Below, one piece after another: positions 1 through 8,639 of a stretch of DNA of 14,272 nucleotides. A program made the position numbers and the translations under genes. A model generated the notes under the pieces. That model worked only from the letters and a program-made list of their open reading frames with translations. It ran no database searches and was not told where the DNA came from. Each line of letters opens with the position of its first letter. Position 1 is the first letter of the stretch. Source of the DNA: Curvibacter sp. (GTDB taxonomy: Bacteria > Pseudomonadota > Gammaproteobacteria > Burkholderiales > Burkholderiaceae_C); NCBI GenBank assembly GCA_003500955.1, contig DNQP01000195.1, positions 1,314 through 15,585 on the forward strand, in the 5' to 3' direction.

Positions 1-58
1 CGGGGGGATAGGGGGGGATTACCAAAGCGCCGCCAGGCAACTCCGCAGCAGAAAGAAG

Positions 59-1000
59 TCAAGCATCCAGCTTCAAGCCCTTAGGCAAAGGAAACTTGAT
101 CGTCTCCTCGATCCCATCCATCTTGCGCACGGCCACCGCCCCCAGCGCCTTGATGCGTTCGATCACCTGCTGTACCAGGATCTCGGGGGCCGAGGCGCCG
201 GCGGTCAGGCCCACGCGGGACTTGCCCTCGAACCACTCGGCCTTCAGCTCGGAGGCGTCATCCACCATGTACGCATCGGTGCCGAGTTTTTTAGCCACCT
301 CGCGCAGGCGATTGCTGTTGGAGCTGGTGGGGCTGCCCACGACGATGACCACGTCCACCTGGGGACTCAGGATCTTGACCGCGTCCTGCCGGTTCTGCGT
401 GGCATAGCAGATGTCCTGCTGCTTGGGTTCGCGCACCTGAGGAAACTTGGCCTTCACCGCCGCCATGATGCTGGCCGCGTCATCCACACTGAGCGTGGTC
501 TGCGTCACCACGGCCAGCTTGCTGGTCTGCGCCGGTTGCACACGCAGCACGTCGTCCTCGTCCTCCACCAGGTGGATGCCGGAATCGAGCTGGCCCATGG
601 TGCCTTCCACCTCGGGGTGGCCCTTGTGGCCGATCATGATGAACTCGTAGCCTTCCTTGTGCAGCTTGGCCACTTCCACGTGCACCTTGGTCACCAGCGG
701 ACAGGTGGCGTCGAAGATCTGAAAGCCACGTCGCTCGGCTTCCTGCTGCACAGCCTTGCTCACACCGTGGGCCGAAAAGACCAGCGTCGCGCCGGGTGGC
801 ACATCGCTGAGCTCTTCGATGAAGATCGCGCCCTTGGCCTTGAGGTCGTTGACCACATAGGTGTTGTGCACGATCTCGTGGCGCACATAGATGGGGCGGC
901 CGTACTTGGCCAAGGCGCGCTCGACGATCTCGATGGCGCGGTCCACGCCCGCGCAGAAGCCGCGCGGCTCGGCCAGGATGATTTCGGATTCGATGGCCAT
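59..1000 (-). CDS. ispH: 4-hydroxy-3-methylbut-2-enyl diphosphate reductase
   Basis: Last enzyme of the MEP isoprenoid pathway. It reduces HMBPP to IPP and DMAPP using a [4Fe-4S] cluster in the cytoplasm. The 313-residue product has the family's usual length. The three cluster cysteines are visible: C16 in [11 protein letters not shown]100 in [11 protein letters not shown] and C198 in [10 protein letters not shown]. Substrate-site motifs are also present: HNTYVV near residue 45, GHPEVEGT with E130, and PTSSNSNRL near 224-232. The open frame runs further upstream, but only the ATG at 998-1000 gives the conserved N-terminus; a GGAG lies about 11 nt before it. The gene begins 2 bp after the stop of the FKBP isomerase gene, the same pairing as fkpB-ispH in enterobacteria, so the two are probably co-transcribed. 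Identification is secure. Confidence 0.97.
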   Translation of the reverse strand: MAIESEIILAEPRGFCAGVDRAIEIVERALAKYGRPIYVRHEIVHNTYVVNDLKAKGAIFIEELSDVPPGATLVFSAHGVSKAVQQEAERRGFQIFDATCPLVTKVHVEVAKLHKEGYEFIMIGHKGHPEVEGTMGQLDSGIHLVEDEDDVLRVQPAQTSKLAVVTQTTLSVDDAASIMAAVKAKFPQVREPKQQDICYATQNRQDAVKILSPQVDVVIVVGSPTSSNSNRLREVAKKLGTDAYMVDDASELKAEWFEGKSRVGLTAGASAPEILVQQVIERIKALGAVAVRKMDGIEETIKFPLPKGLKLDA

Positions 1001-1002
1001 AC

Positions 1003-1452
1003 TCAGAGCACTCCGATCAGCTGCACTTCGAAGCTCACGGGCTGGCCCGCCAGCGGGTGGTTGAAGTCGAACAACACGGCTTCGTCGCCTAGCTTGACGA
1101 CCACGCCGCCGAACTGCCCCTTGCGGTCCGGCGTGGGGAAATGCACCACATCGCCGATACGGTACTCCTCGTTCGGGTCGCCAAGCTCGCGCAATTCCTT
1201 GCGCGAGAGCCATTGCTGCATGTCCGGGTTCTTGTCGCCATAGGCACCGGCCGGCAGCTGCAGCGTGGTGTGCACGCCCTCCTCCAGCCCGATCAGCGCG
1301 GCTTCGACGCCCGGCGCCAGCTCACCGGTACCGATGGTCAGCGTGGCCGGCTTGCCGCCGAAGGTGTTGATGATGTCGCCCGCCGGGCCGGCCAGCCGGT
1401 AATGCAGGGTGAGGAAGGAGCCGGGCTGGACCCGGGCGAGGGTGGAGGTCAT
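1003..1452 (-). CDS. fkpB: FKBP-type peptidyl-prolyl cis-trans isomerase, SlpA/FkpB type
   Basis: Predicted cytoplasmic prolyl isomerase and chaperone. The 149 residues follow the SlyD/SlpA plan: an N-terminal FKBP strand ([13 protein letters not shown]), then [17 protein letters not shown] near 44-60, an insert-in-flap domain at about 73-120, and the closing strand [20 protein letters not shown] at 126-145. There is no histidine- and cysteine-rich metal-binding tail, so it is SlpA/FkpB-like rather than SlyD. It lies directly upstream of ispH with a 2-bp gap, a conserved neighbourhood. Its promoter must lie in the 46-bp spacer shared with the divergent radC. The substrate is unknown; the family assignment is firm. 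Confidence 0.92.
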   Translation of the reverse strand: MTSTLARVQPGSFLTLHYRLAGPAGDIINTFGGKPATLTIGTGELAPGVEAALIGLEEGVHTTLQLPAGAYGDKNPDMQQWLSRKELRELGDPNEEYRIGDVVHFPTPDRKGQFGGVVVKLGDEAVLFDFNHPLAGQPVSFEVQLIGVL

Positions 1453-1498
1453 GGAAGTCCCGATAAACTGGCCTCATTGTAATTTTTCAGGCCCCGGC
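1453..1498. promoter_or_regulatory. divergent promoter region fkpB-ispH / radC
   Basis: This 46-bp spacer separates two divergent transcription units and must hold start signals for both unless they lie inside the genes. It is AT-rich around 1476-1488 (ATTGTAATTTTT). It contains a small inverted repeat, GGCCT at 1470-1474 and AGGCC at 1489-1493, with a 14-nt centre that could be an operator. No confident -35/-10 pair was found on either strand. Confidence 0.35.
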
Positions 1499-2173
1499 AT
1501 GCCTTTGAAAGACCTTCCCCCCGACGCGCAACCGCGCGAGAAGCTGCTGGCGCGCGGTCCGGGGGCCTTGTCGGACGCCGAACTGCTGGCCCTGCTGCTG
1601 CGCACCGGACTGGCCGGCAAGGGCGTGCTGCAACTCGCCCAGGAACTGGTCGACAGCTTCGGCGGCCTGGCCGGCCTGCTGCATGCCAGCGCCGACGACC
1701 TCCAGCGCATCAAGGGCCTGGGGCCCGCCAAGCGTGCCGAACTGGTGGCCGTGCTGGAGCTGGCGCGTCGGGCCCTGGCTGAACAGCTGCGCGAACGCGC
1801 GGCACTGGATACACCCCAGGCCGTCAAGGACTATCTGCAGCTGCAGCTAGCGAGCAAGAAACACGAATGTTTTGCCGTGCTCTTTCTGGACAACCAGCAC
1901 AAGCTGCTGGCTCTGGAGGAAATGTTCCGCGGCACGCTCGCACAAACCAGCGTCTACCCGCGCGAGGTCGTGCTGCGCGCCCTGCACCACCACGCCGCGG
2001 CCGTGGTGCTGGCGCACAACCATCCCAGCGGCACGGTCCAGCCCTCGCGGGCCGATGAAGCGCTGACCCAGGCCCTCAAGGCCGCGCTGGCCCTCATCGA
2101 TGTGCGCGTGCTGGACCACGTGATCGTCGCGCCGGGCCTGGCCTTGTCCATGGCCGAGAAAGGTCTGCTCTGA
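1499..2173 (+). CDS. radC: RadC family protein (JAB/MPN metalloprotease-like domain)
   Basis: RadC-family protein of 224 residues, the usual length. A helix-hairpin-helix lies at about 66-85 ([15 protein letters not shown]). It is followed by the JAB/MPN domain, with a glutamate at about 140-141 and the metal-site motif HNHPSG at 173-178 followed by SRAD, giving H173, H175 and D186. The old link to DNA repair is not established, and the molecular role remains uncertain. The start was set at the ATG that gives [17 protein letters not shown], the normal N-terminus; the frame stays open upstream but that part is not conserved. The stop overlaps the next gene's ATG as TGATG, indicating translational coupling with the Smr-domain gene. 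Confidence 0.95.
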   Translation: MPLKDLPPDAQPREKLLARGPGALSDAELLALLLRTGLAGKGVLQLAQELVDSFGGLAGLLHASADDLQRIKGLGPAKRAELVAVLELARRALAEQLRERAALDTPQAVKDYLQLQLASKKHECFAVLFLDNQHKLLALEEMFRGTLAQTSVYPREVVLRALHHHAAAVVLAHNHPSGTVQPSRADEALTQALKAALALIDVRVLDHVIVAPGLALSMAEKGLL

Positions 2174-2814
2174 TGGTCACCGTGAAATCCCTGGCCGATC
2201 TCAAGCAGGTCAAGAAGGCCATCGAGACGCAGGCGAAAGTGGAAGCCGAGCGCAAGGCCGAGGCCGCAAAGCGGGCCCGGCAGGCCACGGCCGATCGCGA
2301 TCTGTTTCTGCAGGCCGCCGGCAAGGTGCAGCCGCTGGCCGTGCCGGCGAAGGCAGCGCTGAAGACCGAGAAGCCCCAGCCCCTGCCCATCCAGCGCCAG
2401 CGCGACGAAGAGGCGGCGCTGAAGGAAACCATCAGCGACGAGTTCGATGCCAGCACCCTGCTGGAAACCGACGAACACCTGAGCTACCGCCGCCCCGGCA
2501 TCGGCCCCGACGTGACGCGCAAGCTGCGCCGCGGCGACTGGGCCATCCAGGGCCAGCTCGATCTGCATGGCCTGCGCACCGAAGACGCCCGCGAAGCCCT
2601 GGGCCAGTTCATCCGTGAGGCGCAGAAGCACGGCCTGCGCTGCGTGCGCGTGGTCCACGGCAAGGGCCTGGGCTCACCGGGCAAAACGCCGGTACTCAAG
2701 GGCCGGGTGCAGAGCTGGCTGGCGCAGAAGAAGGAAGTGCTGGCCTTTGTGCAGGCCCGGCCCGCCGAAGGCGGCGCAGGCGCACTGGTGGTGTTGCTGC
2801 AGCCTGGCGGCTAG
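2173..2814 (+). CDS. Smr/MutS2 family protein
   Basis: Smr (small MutS-related) domain protein of 213 residues. Residues 5-50 form a charged, probably coiled N-terminal helix rich in K, A and E. A linker follows, then the Smr domain from about 125 with LDLHGL at 129-134, VVHGKGLGS at 160-168 and PVLKGRVQSWL at 173-183. These are the catalytic or nucleic-acid-binding signatures of the family. In E. coli SmrB, this domain cleaves mRNA at collided ribosomes; whether this protein does the same is inference. The gene is coupled to radC by a one-base stop/start overlap and followed 39 bp later by a membrane-protein gene on the same strand. Confidence 0.9.
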   Translation: MVTVKSLADLKQVKKAIETQAKVEAERKAEAAKRARQATADRDLFLQAAGKVQPLAVPAKAALKTEKPQPLPIQRQRDEEAALKETISDEFDASTLLETDEHLSYRRPGIGPDVTRKLRRGDWAIQGQLDLHGLRTEDAREALGQFIREAQKHGLRCVRVVHGKGLGSPGKTPVLKGRVQSWLAQKKEVLAFVQARPAEGGAGALVVLLQPGG

Positions 2815-2853
2815 GGCCACCATACGGGCGACAACAAGACAGGGGGAGGCAGA

Positions 2854-3462
2854 ATGAAAGAAGTGGCCATCAGCCTGAGGTTCAGGCTCTTGCTGGCCGT
2901 GGCCGCTCTGGCCGCGGGCTGGATGATCATGGGGCCATTCGGCCTGGTCTTCTTCTCGCCGATTGCCGGTATCTGCTTGGCCAGGCCTCTGCTCGACAAG
3001 ATGGCGAGCCTCTATTACGGTGCCCGGGCATCTGCCCTGCAGCAGTTCCAGGGCAAGTACTTTGCGTTCCGCGGCGTGCGCTTCGACGTGTACGAAGATG
3101 AACAAGAACAACTCTGGTTGAGGACTGCCGACGTACGCACCTTGCTACCTTCCTTCCCGCGTGACGGTGTGCTGCTGAAGGTGTGCGACAGCGGCCTCAT
3201 GCCTGATCACGCCAAGGGACAAGGCATGCGGGTCCGCGCGGACACGCTGGACCGTCTGCTGTCGACCTCTCGGCAACTGGAAACCATCAAATTCCGCAAC
3301 TGGCTGCAGAAAGAGGTCATTTTTCCTGCGCGTCAGAAAGCCGAGCGAAACATTCGCACCCCGGACCAGCGTGTACAGACCAAGAAAGCCAGTGGAACCG
3401 ACCACCATGCGTTGGGGGGAGGCGACTACAACCCGCCCGCCGATGCAGGAGACGCTGATTGA
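2854..3462 (+). CDS. membrane-anchored protein with a Bro-N-like domain
   Basis: Protein of 202 residues with no firm family assignment. Two hydrophobic segments at about 9-27 and 29-46 should anchor it in the inner membrane. The soluble part at about 68-162 resembles a degenerate Bro-N (BRO/antirepressor N-terminal) domain. It shows FRGVRFDVYEDEQEQLWLRT at 72-91, a short gap, then DTLDRLLSTSRQLETIKFRNW at 130-150 leading into LQKEVIFPARQK; Bro-N has a matching SxKxxAKxFxxWVxxEVLPxIR pattern. The C-terminus (165-202) is polar and probably disordered. A strong AGGGGGAGG (2841-2849) precedes the ATG by 4 nt and fixes the start. The Bro-N relation is my pattern match and could be convergence. 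The protein is real on codon use and ribosome-binding site. Confidence 0.75.
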   Translation: MKEVAISLRFRLLLAVAALAAGWMIMGPFGLVFFSPIAGICLARPLLDKMASLYYGARASALQQFQGKYFAFRGVRFDVYEDEQEQLWLRTADVRTLLPSFPRDGVLLKVCDSGLMPDHAKGQGMRVRADTLDRLLSTSRQLETIKFRNWLQKEVIFPARQKAERNIRTPDQRVQTKKASGTDHHALGGGDYNPPADAGDAD

Positions 3463-3483
3463 CCCAGGAAGACACCGCTGAAC

Positions 3484-3506
3484 GCCCGGGTTGGACGGAA
3501 CCGGGC
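3484..3506. terminator. candidate hairpin between convergent genes
   Basis: GCCCGG (3484-3489) pairs with CCGGGC (3501-3506), extended by TT/AA around a six-base loop with one bulged G. It lies in the 54-bp gap between the convergent membrane-protein and EamA-like genes, where a bidirectional terminator is expected. There is no U-tract on either side, so intrinsic termination is doubtful. Confidence 0.3.
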
Positions 3507-3516
3507 CCTCAGAACC

Positions 3517-4437
3517 TCAGCCTGCTTGTCGCCGTTGCAGCCACCACGGCCCGGCCTGGTTGATCACCAGGCCCAGCAGCACGGCCCCCGTGCCCGCCCA
3601 CTGCCAGGGCTGCGGCACCTCGCCAAAGGCCAGCCAGGCCGCCGCCAGCCCGACCACGGGCACGAGCAGCGAGAAGGGCGTGACCTTGGCCGCAGGATGG
3701 CGTTGCAGCAGGCGGGTCCACAGTGCGTAGGCCAGCAGTGTGGCCAGCAGGGCCAGATAGGCGACCGAGAGCAGCGCGGTCCAGCCCAGCGCCCGCAGCT
3801 GCGTACGCACCGGCTCCCAGCCCTCGAAGCCCAGCGCCAGGGCGAAGAAGGGCAGGATAGGGAAGAGGCTGGTCCAGACGATGAAGTCGAAGGGCTGGTA
3901 GGCCCCGTGGCGGCTGGCATAACGCACGACGAGGTTGGACACGGCCCACATGAAGGCTGCGCAGGCCGTGAGCACAAAACCGACCAGCGTCATCTGACCC
4001 GGACCCTCGCCGTGCGCCATGCCGATCATCAGCAGGCCGCCCAAGGCCACGGCCAGGCCCAGCCACTGCCAGCTGCGCGCGCGCTCACCCAGCAGCGGCG
4101 CGGCCATCAGCAGGGTGAAAAAGGCCTGCATCTGCATCACGACCGAGGCCATGCCCGCCGTCATGCCCAGCTGCAGGCCCCAAAACAGGAAGCCGAACTG
4201 CCCCAGCCCCTGCGCCAGACCATAGGCCGCAAGGATGCGCCAAGGCAAGGCGGGCCGGCGCACGAAAAGCAGAAAGGGCAAGGACGCCAGGGTGAACCGC
4301 AGGGCGCCCAACAGCATGGGGCTGAGCCCTTGCAGGCCGACCTTCATGACGACGAAGTTCAGCCCCCAGATCACCACCACGGCCAGCGCACGCAGCAGAT
4401 CGCCGCGGCTCAAGGTGGCATCAGGTGCCCCGCTCAT
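3517..4437 (-). CDS. EamA-like DMT-family exporter
   Basis: Inner-membrane transporter of the drug/metabolite superfamily, 306 residues with about ten hydrophobic segments in two EamA repeats. The opening VVVIWGLNFVVMKVGLQGLSP, the central MASVVMQMQAFFTLLMAAPLLGER and the late SLLVPVVGLAAAWLAFGE closely resemble E. coli EamA, an O-acetylserine/cysteine exporter. The true substrate is unknown here, so no symbol is assigned. It is the last gene of the minus-strand run; its ATG overlaps the stop of the epimerase gene by 4 bp (ATGA at 4434-4437), implying translational coupling. No Shine-Dalgarno of its own is obvious. Confidence 0.9.
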   Translation of the reverse strand: MSGAPDATLSRGDLLRALAVVVIWGLNFVVMKVGLQGLSPMLLGALRFTLASLPFLLFVRRPALPWRILAAYGLAQGLGQFGFLFWGLQLGMTAGMASVVMQMQAFFTLLMAAPLLGERARSWQWLGLAVALGGLLMIGMAHGEGPGQMTLVGFVLTACAAFMWAVSNLVVRYASRHGAYQPFDFIVWTSLFPILPFFALALGFEGWEPVRTQLRALGWTALLSVAYLALLATLLAYALWTRLLQRHPAAKVTPFSLLVPVVGLAAAWLAFGEVPQPWQWAGTGAVLLGLVINQAGPWWLQRRQAG

Positions 4438-5432
4438 CGCGGCCCCAGCAGCGGCCGGCCCTGGGCCGCACGCGCGGCGACAAAGGCGTCGAAGGCCTCG
4501 CTGCTGGTCTTGGACGGCACATAGCCAAACTCGGTCTTGAGCGCGGTGTTGAGCAGCACGGGGCGGTAGCGCAGGAAGTCCAGCTGCTCGGGGCCGTAGC
4601 GGCTGATGCGCAGCGCATGCCCCAGGGCCAGCGCCCCTTTGAGCAGCCAGGCCGGCAGGGCCAGCAGCGGCTTGTGCAGGCGCTGCGCGATCTCGCGCAG
4701 GGTCAACGCGCCGTCACCGGCCAGGTTGTAGCAGCCGGTCTTGCGTGTGTGCAGGGCATGCAGCATGGCGCCGGTCACATCGCGGTCCCAGATGAAGACG
4801 AAGGGGCTCTCGCTGCCGCGGATGGCCAGCAGGCGCGGCTTCTCGAACAGGGCCGTGATCTGGTTGTCCACGTGTTCGCCGAGGATGGTGCCGATGCGCA
4901 GCACGGTCTGGCGCAGGGCCGGTGCGCTGACGCGGTAGTCGGCCAGCATCTCCTCGACCTGGCGCTTGTGGTCGGCGTAGGCGAAGGCCGGGTGCCCGCG
5001 CAGCGCGTCGCTCTCGCGCAGCCAGGGCGGGTTGTCGCGGTGGTAGCCGTAGGCCGCGCCGCTGGAGCTCACGATGATGTGCTGCACGCCCTGTGCCACG
5101 CAGGCCTGCAGCACATTGCGGCTGCCCAGCACATCGACCGAGTACTCGAAGTCGCGGCTGGAGTTGCGGCCCGGCGTGACGATGGACGCCAGGTGCACCA
5201 CGGTGTCGATGCGGTACTTCGCCAGCTGCTCGCCCAGGGCAGGATCGCGCACATCGAGTTCCATGTACACCACGCCGGGGCGGCGCTGGCGCATGGGCAC
5301 GGCGCGCACGTCGGCCGCGACGATGCATTCAAAACCGCCCTCGCGCACCAGCTCGGCCAGCAGGCTGCGGCCCAGAAAACCATCGGCGCCGGTCATGAAG
5401 ACACGGCGCGCACTTGCCAGAACCTCGGTCAC
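4434..5432 (-). CDS. NAD-dependent epimerase/dehydratase (extended SDR)
   Basis: Extended short-chain dehydrogenase of 332 residues. The nucleotide-binding motif TGADGFLG is at 14-21 and an acidic cofactor-specificity residue at D41. The catalytic residues are serine in VSSSGAAYG (121-129), Y152 and K156 (AYADHK). The substrate is unknown. The family covers nucleotide-sugar epimerases and 3-beta-hydroxysteroid dehydrogenase-like enzymes, and nothing here decides between them. The start is a GTG at 5430-5432 that overlaps the upstream transporter stop as GTGA; an internal ATG at the VFMTG position would be too short. Tight overlaps on both sides place it in one transcript with the BASS transporter and the EamA-like exporter. 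Confidence 0.9.
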   Translation of the reverse strand: MTEVLASARRVFMTGADGFLGRSLLAELVREGGFECIVAADVRAVPMRQRRPGVVYMELDVRDPALGEQLAKYRIDTVVHLASIVTPGRNSSRDFEYSVDVLGSRNVLQACVAQGVQHIIVSSSGAAYGYHRDNPPWLRESDALRGHPAFAYADHKRQVEEMLADYRVSAPALRQTVLRIGTILGEHVDNQITALFEKPRLLAIRGSESPFVFIWDRDVTGAMLHALHTRKTGCYNLAGDGALTLREIAQRLHKPLLALPAWLLKGALALGHALRISRYGPEQLDFLRYRPVLLNTALKTEFGYVPSKTSSEAFDAFVAARAAQGRPLLGPR

Positions 5433-6358
5433 GCGAGCTGCTCCTCATGCGCAGGGGCACCCTGGGCCGGCTTGCGGCCCCACCAGCTGGTCAGGGCCAT
5501 GCCGGCAATGATGTCCCAGAAGCCCCACACCCCGGCCACCACGGCCATGCCGCCCAGGCCGCCGAAGAAGCTGAAGATCAGCACCAGGCCCAGGCCTGCG
5601 TTGCGGATGCCGACCTCGATGGAGACCGCGCGGCGGTCGTAGTCCTGCAGGCCGCTGGCGCGCGCGCAGATGTAGCCTGTGAAAAAGGCCAGCGCGTCGT
5701 GGATGACCACGGCCAGCAGCACCAGGCCCACGTAGTCGAGGAAGTAGCGCCAGTTGCCGATCACCGCGCCGACGATGAAGCCGATCAGACAGAGGAAGCT
5801 CAGGATGCGCGCCGGCTTGCGGATGCGTGCCGTCAGGCGCGGCAGCTTCTCCGCGCAGGCGATGCCCAGCACGAAAGGGATGCCGATGATGGCCACGATG
5901 TGGCCCGCCATCTCCAGCGGGTCCAGCGCGATGCTGCGAAACAGCGGCGCGGCCGTCGGGTGCATGCCGGCCCAGAAGGCGAAGTTCAGCGGCATGAGCA
6001 CGATGGCCAGCGCATTGGAGATGGCCGTCATGGACACCGAGAGCGCCACATTGCCGCGCGCGCGGTGCGTGAGGATGTTGCTCACATTACCCGGCGGACA
6101 GCAGGCCACGAGGATCATGCCCAGCGCGATGCTGGGGCCGGGGTTGAGCGCCAGCGTGAGCACATAGGTCACGGCCGGCAGCACGAGAAACTGTGCCGCA
6201 ATGCCCACCGCCATGGCCACGGGCATGCGCAGCACACGCTTGAAGTCGGCCACGCGCGTGTCCAGCGCAATGCCGAACATCAGGAAGCCCAGCACGATGT
6301 TGAGCACGACCAGCGAGGCCGGGTTGAAGTTGAGGCGGATCTCGTCGACAGGCAGCAT
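5429..6358 (-). CDS. bile acid:sodium symporter (BASS) family transporter
   Basis: Polytopic inner-membrane protein of 309 residues with about nine or ten hydrophobic segments. The BASS signatures are visible: CCPPGNVSNILTHRARGNVALS in the first half and EVGIRNAGLGLVLIFSFF in the second, the regions that form the crossed sodium- and substrate-binding helices. Bacterial members carry varied organic anions, so bile acids should not be assumed. The frame opens about 80 codons earlier, but the start at 6356-6358 (MLPVDEIRLNFNPASL) has an AAGGGAGA ribosome-binding site just upstream and matches family length. The 29-bp gap to the FMO gene and 4-bp overlap with the epimerase gene support an operon. 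Confidence 0.9.
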   Translation of the reverse strand: MLPVDEIRLNFNPASLVVLNIVLGFLMFGIALDTRVADFKRVLRMPVAMAVGIAAQFLVLPAVTYVLTLALNPGPSIALGMILVACCPPGNVSNILTHRARGNVALSVSMTAISNALAIVLMPLNFAFWAGMHPTAAPLFRSIALDPLEMAGHIVAIIGIPFVLGIACAEKLPRLTARIRKPARILSFLCLIGFIVGAVIGNWRYFLDYVGLVLLAVVIHDALAFFTGYICARASGLQDYDRRAVSIEVGIRNAGLGLVLIFSFFGGLGGMAVVAGVWGFWDIIAGMALTSWWGRKPAQGAPAHEEQLA

Positions 6359-6387
6359 GTGTTCTCCCTTGAGGTCTGCGGATGGAT

Positions 6388-7701
6388 TCAGGCCAGTGCC
6401 GCGCTGGCCGCACGCACGGCAGCGCGGTAGGTGTCCTTGTGGACGTAATAGGCCATGCGTTCGAGCTTGAGGTATCGGAAGCCGCCACTGAGGTCGGGCG
6501 CCGGGCCGCGCTTGGCGGCGTTCAGTGCCTGCGCCGCGGGCCGACCCTCGGCCTGCGCCTTGAAATAGCGCGCCACCAGTTCGGCCTGCTCGTAGCGGCC
6601 CTGCCAACCGATGCCGCTGGCCTCGATCATGCCCATCACGGCCAGGTTGTCGAAACGCGGCGCGAAGATGTTGAGGTAGAGCTGCGGCGCCATGCCCTGC
6701 CAGTTGAGCAGCTCGCGTGCGATGAAGGGGTAGTGCAGGGTGTAACCCGTCGCGCAGAGGATGAGGTCGTAGTCCTGCGCGCGGCCGTCCTTGAAATGCA
6801 CGGTGCGGCCATCCAGGCGCGCAATATCGGGCTTGACGTGGATGTCGCCGTGGCCCAGGTGGTGCAGAATCAGCGAGTTCACCACCGGGTGCGACTCGTA
6901 CATCTTGTAGTCGGGCCGGGGCAGGCCGAAGCGCGCAGGGTCGCCCGTGAATCAGCCCAGCACCAGGGCATCGATCTTCTGCTTGAGCCAGACTGGCAGG
7001 CGCAGCTTGCCGCCCAGGGTGTCGGCCGGCTTGCCGAAGATGTACTTGGGCACGAAGTAGTAGCCGCGGCGCACCGAGATGTCCACGCTCTCGGCCGCGT
7101 GCACGGCGTCCACCGCGATGTCGCAGCCCGAGTTGCCCGCCCCCACCACGAGCACGCGCTTGCCGCGGAACTGCTCGGCGCTCTTGTAGGCCGCAGTGTG
7201 GATCAGCTCGCCGCTGAACTGGCCTTCGAATTTCGGCACATTGGGTTCGGCCAGCGTACCGTTGGCAATGACCAGGCCCTTGAACTCGGCGCTGTGCTCG
7301 CCCTGCGCGTCACGCCAGCGGATGCGCCACAGCGGAGAGGCGCCCTCGCCCACCGGCTCGGCGCGCAGCACCTGGGCCCCGAAGTGGTAATGGCGCTTGA
7401 GATCGAAGTGCTCCGCGAAATCGATGAAGTACTGCCGCATCTCGCGGTGGCTGGGGTAGTCCGCCACCTCGGCCTTCATGGGGAATTCGCTGAACTCGGT
7501 GGTGGTCTTGCTGGAGATCAGGTGCGCCGATTCGTAGACCGTGCTGCGCGGGTTGTGGATGTTCCACAGACCACCCACGTCGGTGTAGGCCTCGAAGCCC
7601 TGGAAGGGGATACCGAGCTTCTGCAGGTTGCGCGCAGCGGCCAGGCCGCTGGGGCCGGCGCCGATCAGGGCGATCTGGGTGCGGGTGTCGGTGGTGCTCA
7701 T
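6388..7701 (-). pseudogene. flavin-containing monooxygenase interrupted by an in-frame TGA
   Basis: FAD- and NADPH-dependent monooxygenase (FMO, or a close relative of type I Baeyer-Villiger enzymes), 437 codons. The N-terminal half has the FAD site GAGPSG (14-19), the fingerprint F162-x-G-x3-H168-x3-Y172 and the NADPH site GAGNSG (187-192). The C-terminal half carries LCATGYTLHYPF and the rest of the fold. The halves are in the same frame but separated by a TGA at 6952-6954 (codon 250), followed without a shift by FTGDPARFGLPRPDYK, which continues the family sequence. One substitution from TGG (W) or CGA (R) would explain it. There is no frameshift or decay elsewhere, so the lesion is recent, a sequencing error or, less likely, read through. 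It lies 11 bp after the SDR gene. Confidence 0.8.
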
Positions 7702-7712
7702 GAAAACAGTAT

Positions 7713-8549
7713 TCAGCGTCGAGGTTCGGAGGAAGAAGAGTCGCCAGCGGGCAGACCAGGGATGGCCGTGGCCCCGGCCTCACCCACACGCGGCTTGCGC
7801 GGCTGACCCAGCAGGATGCGGTCCTGCCAGGACGCGGGCAACAGGGACAGGGCACGCGAGAGCCAGCCGATGCGCCGCGGCAGCACGATGTGCTCGCGCC
7901 CGCGCGCCACACCGGCGAGCAGCGCACGCGCTGCAGCGTCGGGTTCCATCAGGCCGGGCATGGCGAAGCGGTTGCCGGCGGTCAGCGCGGTGCGCAGATA
8001 GCCCGGGCTCACGGTGTGCACGCTCAGGCCGGTGTCGCGCAGTTCGGCACGCAGGCTCTCCAGATAACGGATCAGGCCGCCCTTGCTCGCGCAGTAGGCG
8101 CCGTTGCCCGGCATGCCACGCCAGCCGGCGATGCTGGCCACACCCACGAGGGCGCCGCGGCCCTGCGCGCGCATGGCGGCCAGATGCGGCTGGAAGGTGG
8201 TGGCCACGCCCAGCAGATTGATCTCGAGCATGCGGCGCATCACGGCCAGGTCCTCGGCCTGCGCGGTGTCGTAGCCCCCGGCCACGCCCGCGTTGGCGAT
8301 CAGCAGATCGGGCACGCCGTGACGTGCGGTCCAGTCGCGTGCACAGGCCTGCATGGCGGCGGCATCGGCCACGTCGGGCGTGTAGACCGTGCAGCGCTCG
8401 GGCGCGAGCGCGGCCAGGGCGTCGAGCACCGGCCGGTTCAACCCCACCAGGGCCACGGCCGCGCCCCGGGCGATCAACTCGCGCGCCAGGGCCTGGCCCA
8501 GGCCGCCGCAGGCGCCCGTGAGCACAGCGTTTCGGAACGGGAAAGTCAT
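7713..8549 (-). CDS. classical short-chain dehydrogenase/reductase
   Basis: Classical SDR of 278 residues from the ATG at 8547-8549. The Rossmann motif TGACGGLG is at 11-18, NAG at 86-88, N111 in the helix alpha-4 position, S139 in GVASIAG, and the catalytic YCASK with Y152 and K156. Residues 252-278 form a non-conserved polar tail. A GTG three codons upstream (8556-8558) is an alternative start; I prefer the ATG, which has a GGAG close before it. It is first in the minus-strand run and divergent from the IclR gene. A natural reading is a ketone/alcohol pair with the neighbouring FMO (the SDR oxidising an alcohol to the monooxygenase's ketone), but that is inference. Confidence 0.9.
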   Translation of the reverse strand: MTFPFRNAVLTGACGGLGQALARELIARGAAVALVGLNRPVLDALAALAPERCTVYTPDVADAAAMQACARDWTARHGVPDLLIANAGVAGGYDTAQAEDLAVMRRMLEINLLGVATTFQPHLAAMRAQGRGALVGVASIAGWRGMPGNGAYCASKGGLIRYLESLRAELRDTGLSVHTVSPGYLRTALTAGNRFAMPGLMEPDAAARALLAGVARGREHIVLPRRIGWLSRALSLLPASWQDRILLGQPRKPRVGEAGATAIPGLPAGDSSSSEPRR

Positions 8550-8558
8550 GGTCTCCAC

Positions 8559-8639
8559 TTGTCTTTATTTGCCGCGAGCATAGACTCCGGCACTATTCAA
8601 TCTCGAAAAATATCCGGATTCGTCTCGGATTTCGAAACT
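8559..8639. promoter_or_regulatory. divergent intergenic region, candidate IclR operator
   Basis: The gap between the SDR and IclR starts holds symmetry suited to regulator binding. There is a perfect ATCCGGAT palindrome at 8612-8619. TCGAAA (8603-8608) is inverted with TTTCGA (8630-8635). TCTCG is repeated at 8601 and 8623, 22 bp or two helical turns apart. IclR-family genes commonly repress or activate the divergent operon from such a region. No confident -35/-10 pair was assigned. Confidence 0.4.

Noticed and set aside
1..20. G-runs at the window start (possible G-quadruplex)
   Set aside because: Only two G-runs are present, too few for an intramolecular quadruplex, and the sequence lies at the window edge.
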